Source of the DNA: Paenibacillus sp. BK033 | GTDB taxonomy: Bacteria; Bacillota; Bacilli; Paenibacillales; Paenibacillaceae | Direction of reading: 5' to 3' | Length of the DNA stretch: 64,000 nucleotides | Assembly: GCF_004345425.1 (NCBI RefSeq) | Contig: NZ_SLVP01000007.1 | Location: forward strand, 282,351 to 346,350 | Shown here: one piece after another, positions 59,434 to 64,000 of the stretch | Layout of the letters: every line of letters begins with the position of its first letter | Position numbering within the stretch: position 1 is the stretch's first letter | Program-made: the position numbers and the translations under genes | The notes under the pieces: model-generated | Told to the model about the DNA's origin: nothing | Database searches by the model: none | The model's input: the letters and a program-made list of their open reading frames with translations, nothing else

Positions 59434-60266
59434 CAGCCTGCGCCCCCTTCCGCGCCGGAGGCAATTCTGCCAAGCTGCTTTAGAAGCCGGCGCTTCAGGT
59501 CAACGAACCGTTCATCTAACGTAGTCTCGTAGGTTCGCGGCCTTGGTAAATCCACTACAAGCCGCTCAAGCTTCTTAATCGGTCTCGATGCGGCAACAAG
59601 CACCTGGTCCGAGAGCAGCAGCGCCTCGTCGATATCATGCGTGATGAACAGGATCGTCTTCCGATGCTTCTCCCACACCTGCAGCAGCCATTGCTGCATG
59701 CCGATCCGGGTCATGGCGTCAAGCGCGCTGAACGGTTCGTCGAGAAGCATCAGCTCCCCGCCGGCAAGCAAGGAGCGGAGGAACGATACCCGCTGCCGCA
59801 TGCCGCCCGACAGCTCATGCGGGTATTTCGCTTCCGTGCCTGCCAGCCCCAGTTCAGGCAGCATCTCAAGCACTCTTCGCCTCGCATCGCGCTTCGGCAC
59901 GCCGTTAAGCTCCAGGCCGATAGCGGCGTTATCCTGCACCGTCCGCCAAGGCATCAGGCAGTCGCGCTGCGGCATATAGCCGATGGTGCCGCGCTGGCCG
60001 GGATCGATGCCAGCTGCCGCGATCGTGCCCGATTCAGGCTGGAGCAGACCGGCAAGCAGACGGAACAGGGTTGTTTTGCCCATGCCGCTTGCGGCTACGA
60101 TGCTGACGAATTGTCCCTTGGGCACTTCCAGATCAAGTCCGTCGAAGAGCGGTTCCTCGCCTTCGAACCGGTAGGTCAGCCCTTTAACGGTCAACCCTGC
60201 CAATCCCGGTGAGTCTTTTTCCAGAGGCCTCTCTACGGTAACCTGCTGCCTGTTCACACTGGCCAC
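59433..60266 (-). CDS. thiZ: ABC transporter ATP-binding protein ThiZ
   Basis: A 277-aa ATPase. Walker A AASGMGKTTL, signature LSGGMRQRV, Walker B LMLLDEPFSALD. GTG 60266 overlaps the tenA stop by 13 bases. It powers ThiX. Confidence 0.93.
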   Translation of the reverse strand: MASVNRQQVTVERPLEKDSPGLAGLTVKGLTYRFEGEEPLFDGLDLEVPKGQFVSIVAASGMGKTTLFRLLAGLLQPESGTIAAAGIDPGQRGTIGYMPQRDCLMPWRTVQDNAAIGLELNGVPKRDARRRVLEMLPELGLAGTEAKYPHELSGGMRQRVSFLRSLLAGGELMLLDEPFSALDAMTRIGMQQWLLQVWEKHRKTILFITHDIDEALLLSDQVLVAASRPIKKLERLVVDLPRPRTYETTLDERFVDLKRRLLKQLGRIASGAEGGAG

Positions 60267-60946
60267 TCTTCCTCTCGGTAGGCCATATCCCAGAACATGT
60301 ATTCAAGCTTGGAAGCCATGATGAAATGCCGCTCGAGCTTCGCCAGCTCCGGCTCCGGCAAAGCTTCGGCCAACCTATCCATGATGCCGATGCACCAATC
60401 GGTAAGCTCGCCAAACTCCTCGGAGCTGTACATCAGAATCCAATCCCGGTATAGCGGATGATCAAGCGCGCCGGGCGCTTCGGCGAACAGGACGCCGATC
60501 TCCCGGTAGCTCCACATGCAAGGCAATACGGCAGCCGCAACCTCCGCGAGGGAGCCGTGCGCGGCAACGTCAAGCAAAAATTTGGTATAAGCGATAGTGG
60601 TAGGCGACGGTTCCGTACTCTCCAGCTCTTCCTTGGTCACGCCGAATCGCTCGGCGTATTGCCGGTGCAGCGCCATCTCCACGTTCAGAATGGAATGGCA
60701 CAGCTCGGAGAACTTCCCCATCGTATGGAGGTCGTTAGCCTTAATGCTGCCGTAAGCGAACATTTTGGCATAATCGATTAAGTAGACGTAGTCTTGCTTG
60801 AGGTAAAAGATAAACTTGGCGGGATCAAGCGTCCCAGCCTTCAGCTCCTCGAGGAAAGGATGACGGTGGCTCCGTTCCCAGACCCCCTTCGAGCTCTCGT
60901 ACAATCTCCCGGTGAATTTGCCGGTCCTTATCGTTTCCGTTTGCAT
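60254..60946 (-). CDS. tenA: Aminopyrimidine aminohydrolase (thiaminase II) TenA
   Basis: A 230-aa helical enzyme that hydrolyses aminopyrimidines from degraded thiamin to HMP. Catalytic Cys is in AAVLPCMWSYREIG (about residue 140); conserved HPFLEELKAG and DYVYLIDYAKMFAYG are present. First gene after the TPP riboswitch. ATG 60946 follows AGGAGTGGCAGAAAGCA. Confidence 0.95.
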   Translation of the reverse strand: MQTETIRTGKFTGRLYESSKGVWERSHRHPFLEELKAGTLDPAKFIFYLKQDYVYLIDYAKMFAYGSIKANDLHTMGKFSELCHSILNVEMALHRQYAERFGVTKEELESTEPSPTTIAYTKFLLDVAAHGSLAEVAAAVLPCMWSYREIGVLFAEAPGALDHPLYRDWILMYSSEEFGELTDWCIGIMDRLAEALPEPELAKLERHFIMASKLEYMFWDMAYREEEWPV

Positions 60947-61007
60947 TGCTTTCTGCCACTCCTTTTCTTTAGTAACCTTCGGTAACTAACGAGGGGGCGC
61001 TAGAACA

Positions 61008-61041
61008 ACAGAAAAAGCCATCCGCGAATACACGAATGGCT
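61008..61041 (-). terminator. TPP-riboswitch terminator
   Basis: AGCCATTCGTG and the complementary CGCGGATGGCT pair; T5 tail on the minus strand, between riboswitch and tenA. Confidence 0.8.
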
Positions 61042-61049
61042 GTAATTCG

Positions 61050-61145
61050 ATCGGTTCTCTACGCCAGCATTACCTGGTTCAGATTAACGGTCAGGCAAAC
61101 AAGTAGCCTATCTCAGCCGGACTTTATCCAGCACCCGCACGCATT
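61050..61145 (-). ncRNA. TPP riboswitch (THI element)
   Basis: The minus strand has GGGTGC, CCGGCTGAGATA, CTGACC, TGAACCAGGTAATGCTGGCG and TAGAGA, the core of the THI box. A terminator follows, so thiamin pyrophosphate should shut off the operon tenA-thiZXY-thiF-thiESG-thiO-thiD. Confidence 0.93.
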
Positions 61146-61159
61146 ATGCAATTACACTC

Positions 61160-61188
61160 ACTATAACGGATCTGTGAATGTTAGGCAA
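61160..61188 (-). promoter_or_regulatory. Promoter of the thi operon
   Basis: TTGCCT (61183-61188) and TATAGT (61160-61165), 17-bp spacer, about 15 bp ahead of the riboswitch. Confidence 0.65.
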
Positions 61189-61195
61189 TAACCTA

Positions 61196-61372
61196 TTATT
61201 CTTCGCTATCCGGTTTATTTGCTCCGCCGGCTTCTTCCTTCTTGCTTGCTCCGGCCTTCGGCCCTTTGCTGAATACCCGCTTCGCGCTCTTCTTCTTGGC
61301 TGCCTTATCCCAGCGGCTCCAGCCCTTCTTGCCGGTTCCTTGTCCGATGCCGCTCTTTTTTGCTTTCGTCAA
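61196..61372 (-). CDS. Small lysine-rich hypothetical protein
   Basis: A 58-aa, very basic protein starting MTKAKKSGIGQGTGKKGWSR with KKKSAKRVFSKGPK in the middle and an acidic tail PDSEE. TTG 61372 follows GGGAGCGGTATCGA. A simple composition suggests nucleic-acid binding, but no family is recognised. No separate terminator is seen before the thi promoter. Confidence 0.5.
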   Translation of the reverse strand: MTKAKKSGIGQGTGKKGWSRWDKAAKKKSAKRVFSKGPKAGASKKEEAGGANKPDSEE

Positions 61373-61438
61373 TCGATACCGCTCCCTTGTCCTCTAATAC
61401 GGTGTATTGTACCAATAGCAGGGCGGTAATAGCAATGT

Positions 61439-62047
61439 TTAAGCTTCAGTCCCCGGTTCCATCCCGCAAACGCCATAAAAGAACAAGTGGAGAAATTCCT
61501 CGAAGAATTGCTCGCCGTTCCCGCTTTGCTGCGCCTCCTCCAGCAGCCTTTGGGATTGCGCCACAAACATGTTCACATAGGTCAGAATCATCTCCGTGGA
61601 TACTTTATCCGAGATTTGCCCCTTTCGCTTGCACTCCTCGATAAAAGCATGCATAAGCGGCATTGCCCTCCGCTGCGTGACCTCATCGATATAAGCGGTA
61701 AACGCCGGATCGCCGCTCATCATCTGCTGGATGAATGCCGGCGTGAAGCGGCGGAAGGCTTCGGTATCGGCCTTAACCACATACTCCACGAACTGCTGAA
61801 ACGTTGGACCGCTGCTCATAAACCTTTCGAAATCGTCGACATGCTCCGCGACGTAATGCTTGAAAGCTTCCCTTATCAGATCCTCCTTGCTGCCAAAATA
61901 GTTATAGATCGTCACCTGCGACACCCCTGCCTCGGCCGCAATGTCGGCAATGCGGATATGTTTAGGCTCGCAGGTCTGAAGCATGGCGAGGACGGCCGCC
62001 CTGATCTTCGCTTTAAGCTGCTCGGCTCTTTTTTCGAATCCGTTCAT
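61439..62047 (-). CDS. TetR-family transcriptional regulator
   Basis: A 202-aa regulator. HTH (about 28-48): IADIAAEAGVSQVTIYNYFG; the rest is a helical ligand-binding domain. ATG 62047 follows CCGGAGGGTAAC. It is divergent from an ABC exporter; two matching 28-bp operators lie between. Confidence 0.92.
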   Translation of the reverse strand: MNGFEKRAEQLKAKIRAAVLAMLQTCEPKHIRIADIAAEAGVSQVTIYNYFGSKEDLIREAFKHYVAEHVDDFERFMSSGPTFQQFVEYVVKADTEAFRRFTPAFIQQMMSGDPAFTAYIDEVTQRRAMPLMHAFIEECKRKGQISDKVSTEMILTYVNMFVAQSQRLLEEAQQSGNGEQFFEEFLHLFFYGVCGMEPGTEA

Positions 62048-62081
62048 GTTACCCTCCGGCTCTAAAATAAATATGAAAGTA

Positions 62082-62176
62082 ATGAAATTATAACATATAA
62101 ATATTTCATAACCCATTGACTTCTCTTTTGACCGAGCCTATCATAATGATGAAATATAGGTCTATTAATATTTCAT
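62082..62176. promoter_or_regulatory. Twin TetR operators and exporter promoter
   Basis: ATGAAAT-n14-ATTTCAT (62082-62109) and ATGAAATAT-n10-ATATTTCAT (62149-62176), both 28 bp. Between them the plus-strand promoter TTGACT (62116-62121), 17-bp spacer, TATCAT (62139-62144). Dimers on both sides would shut off the exporter and the regulator. Confidence 0.75.
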
Positions 62177-62203
62177 AATTTCTCGAAAGAAGGTGCGGTC
62201 AGC

Positions 62204-63115
62204 ATGCTGGTCGTAGACGGTTTGACGAAGCTTTTTCCTGGCGGCAAAGGGATTTCCGATGTGTCCTTTACCGTGGAGCAAGGTGAGGTGTTCGGCTTTC
62301 TTGGCCCTAACGGCGCCGGAAAATCCACAACGATCCGCCATATCATGGGCTTTATGAAGCCGGACAACGGAAGCGCGTCGATTAAAGGACTGGACACTTG
62401 GAAGCAGCAAGGGATCGTGCAGAAGCTGGTCGGCTATTTGCCGGGGGAGATTGCTTTTATCGAAGGAATGACGGGCAGGGACTTTCTGGATTTTCTGGCC
62501 CGCATGCAGCGCGTGGACAGCGCGGCGCGACGCAAGGAACTGATCGAACGGCTTCAGTTCGACGTCTCCACCCCGATCCGCAAAATGTCCAAAGGGATGA
62601 AGCAGAAGGTCGGCATTGTCGCCGCTTTTATGCATAGACCGGAGCTGATTATTCTGGATGAGCCGACGTCCGGCCTTGATCCGTTGATGCAGCAGCTGTT
62701 TATTGAGCTTGTGCTGGAGGAGAAAGCCCGCGGTACCACCTTCCTTATGTCCTCCCACAGCTTCCCGGAGATTGAGCGGACCTGCGACCGCGCCGCGATT
62801 ATAAAGGACGGCCGTTTGGTCGCCACCAATAACATTCACGAGCTGCAGTCGATGCAGCGAAAGCTGGTTGTCATCGTATTCGAGCATCCGGAGGATGCCG
62901 AGGCTTTCGTTAAGAGCGGCCGCGTACCGGTGGAGTCCCGCGACGGAAAACGGGTTACCGTGGCCGTTCAAGGCAATTATAACGAGCTGATTCATGAAGC
63001 CGCGAAATACAAAGTGCGCAGCCTGGACATTACCGCGCAAAATCTCGAGGACGTCTTTATGCAGTACTATGACCGAAAGAACGATAAGGACGGAAAGGAG
63101 GCTGCCGCTTTATGA
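62204..63115 (+). CDS. ABC transporter ATP-binding protein
   Basis: A 303-aa ATPase. Walker A GPNGAGKST, signature MSKGMKQK, Walker B LIILDEPTSGLD. The C-terminal 80 residues are an added domain common in drug- or bacitracin-type exporters. ATG 62204 follows AAGAAGGTGCGGTCAGC. Overlaps the permease gene by four bases. Confidence 0.93.
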   Translation: MLVVDGLTKLFPGGKGISDVSFTVEQGEVFGFLGPNGAGKSTTIRHIMGFMKPDNGSASIKGLDTWKQQGIVQKLVGYLPGEIAFIEGMTGRDFLDFLARMQRVDSAARRKELIERLQFDVSTPIRKMSKGMKQKVGIVAAFMHRPELIILDEPTSGLDPLMQQLFIELVLEEKARGTTFLMSSHSFPEIERTCDRAAIIKDGRLVATNNIHELQSMQRKLVVIVFEHPEDAEAFVKSGRVPVESRDGKRVTVAVQGNYNELIHEAAKYKVRSLDITAQNLEDVFMQYYDRKNDKDGKEAAAL

Positions 63116-63924
63116 ACCTTCCCCTGTTCAAGCAAATGATGAAGATTCATCTGAAGGGCATGAGCAATTACGCGTTTGGCTCTGCCTTTTATATCCTGCT
63201 GATGTTCTGGCTGTATCCCGGCATCGCGGACAATACCGGCGCGTTGAATGAACTGTTGAAATCGATGCCGGAAGGCATTGTAAATGCTTTTAATATCCAA
63301 GGCGGCTTTGGCAGCATGGAAGCTTTTATTTCCGGCGAATATTACGGTCTTATCCTTCCTCTTCTGCTGTCCATCTTCTGCATTATGCTGTCGACCGGTC
63401 TCATGGCCCGCTTGGTGGATCAAGGCTCGATGTCGTATCTGCTATCCACGCCAACTACCCGGAGGCAGGTTGCGGCAACCCAGGCAGGCGTGTTGAGCAC
63501 GGGGCTGCTGATGATCATGCTGGTAACGACCGGTGCCGGCATGCTCGGTTATGTATGGTTTATCGGAGACAAGTTTGCGTTTAACGGTGGGCGGTACATT
63601 GAGATGAACGTCGTTGCCTGGATGCTGTTTATTGCCGCAAGCGGCATTACCTTTCTGATCTCCTCGGTGATGAACGATGAGAAAAAGGCGCTTGGCACCT
63701 CCGGATTTATCGTTATCGGCATGTTCGCGCTTGATATGCTTGGCAAAATCAGCGACAGCGTGGAGTGGCTGAGGTACATTTCGATTTTCTCCCTGTACCG
63801 GCCAAGCGACATCGCTGCCGGCAGCGGCGATCCGCTGCTCTCCTCGCTGGTGCTGCTGGCGATTGGCCTCGCCTGCTACGCCGCAGGCGTTATCAGCTTC
63901 AGCCGGCGGGATTTGCCGCTGTAA
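63112..63924 (+). CDS. ABC transporter permease (ABC-2 type)
   Basis: A 270-aa membrane protein with six helices, an ABC-2 exporter permease. It begins ATGA, coupled to the ATPase. The GGRYIEMNVVAWMLF and ITFLISSVMNDEKKALGTSG region is typical. With the TetR regulator it forms a substrate-inducible exporter; substrate unknown. Nothing recognised in the last 76 bases. Confidence 0.9.
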   Translation: MNLPLFKQMMKIHLKGMSNYAFGSAFYILLMFWLYPGIADNTGALNELLKSMPEGIVNAFNIQGGFGSMEAFISGEYYGLILPLLLSIFCIMLSTGLMARLVDQGSMSYLLSTPTTRRQVAATQAGVLSTGLLMIMLVTTGAGMLGYVWFIGDKFAFNGGRYIEMNVVAWMLFIAASGITFLISSVMNDEKKALGTSGFIVIGMFALDMLGKISDSVEWLRYISIFSLYRPSDIAAGSGDPLLSSLVLLAIGLACYAAGVISFSRRDLPL

Positions 63925-64000
63925 CGGCCGCAGCGTTCACCGTAAACGGCTTGGGCAAGTCCGGCCACCGGACACGGGGATGGCATAAGTGCTGGAATAC

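Noticed and set aside
1..64000. tRNA genes, insertion sequences or prophage genes
   Set aside because: None could be identified by eye on either strand.

Overview
The window looks like a chromosomal segment of an endospore-forming, moderately high-GC Firmicute, most probably Paenibacillus or a close Paenibacillaceae relative. This is an inference from several features: a YjcZ-type sporulation mini-protein, YheC/YheD-type ATP-grasp proteins, an SLH-domain glycoside hydrolase, T-box, TPP and c-di-AMP (ydaO-type) leaders, a CUT1 sugar importer without its own ATPase, and strong AGGAGG ribosome-binding sites. I see no rRNA, tRNA, phage, IS element or CRISPR array. Most of the DNA is housekeeping or accessory chromosome, but the intergenic DNA is unusually rich in repeats.

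Layout. 0-5.4 kb: two peptidases (M24 and M29), a strip of structured repeats, two tiny basic proteins and a polytopic membrane protein. 5.4-8.8 kb: a DnaA-box-like cluster, a DinB protein and the PspA/DUF350/DUF4178/DUF4247 envelope-stress operon. 8.8-12.7 kb: a cre-controlled sugar ABC importer. 13-18 kb: an atypical lactate/2-hydroxyacid dehydrogenase, a thioredoxin-like protein, T-box-regulated argS and an unknown membrane protein. 18-22.7 kb: a luciferase-like monooxygenase, an SDR, and the alkA / adaA-adaB alkylation-repair locus. 22.7-31 kb: thrC, murG, an SRPBCC-ArsR pair with twin operators, a PQQ-type sugar dehydrogenase, an ECF sigma factor with its probable anti-sigma partner, DUF2306 and DUF72 proteins. 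31-38 kb: a 240-bp tandem non-coding repeat, an aminotransferase-ddl pair, a MocR regulator, gene remnants, and an SLH-GH18 protein. 38-45.6 kb: an M15 peptidase, a polysaccharide deacetylase, small enzymes and regulators, a squalene/phytoene-synthase-like protein and a DUF559 protein. 45.7-52.4 kb: two divergent ATP-grasp proteins with a CapA protein, an NlpC/P60 hydrolase, an esterase, and a lysine-aminomutase-like protein lacking the radical-SAM cysteines that sits behind a c-di-AMP riboswitch. 52.8-61.2 kb: a TPP-riboswitch-controlled thiamin salvage/thiazole operon (tenA-thiZ-thiX-thiY-thiF-thiE-thiS-thiG-thiO-thiD). 61.2-64 kb: a small basic protein and a TetR-regulated ABC exporter.

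The less ordinary signals are in RNA and repeats. (1) Two oppositely oriented copies near 3 kb share two conserved internal strands between stems that covary, as expected of a structured RNA. (2) A family of about eight hairpin elements sits directly upstream of the Shine-Dalgarno sequence of minus-strand genes, several of them inside operons; two copies carry a duplicated arm that could form mutually exclusive hairpins. (3) A 240-bp tandem repeat has a compensatory-changing central palindrome. Among proteins, the cysteine-less KamA-like protein under c-di-AMP control and the YheC/D-CapA cluster are the best candidates for uncharacterised biology.
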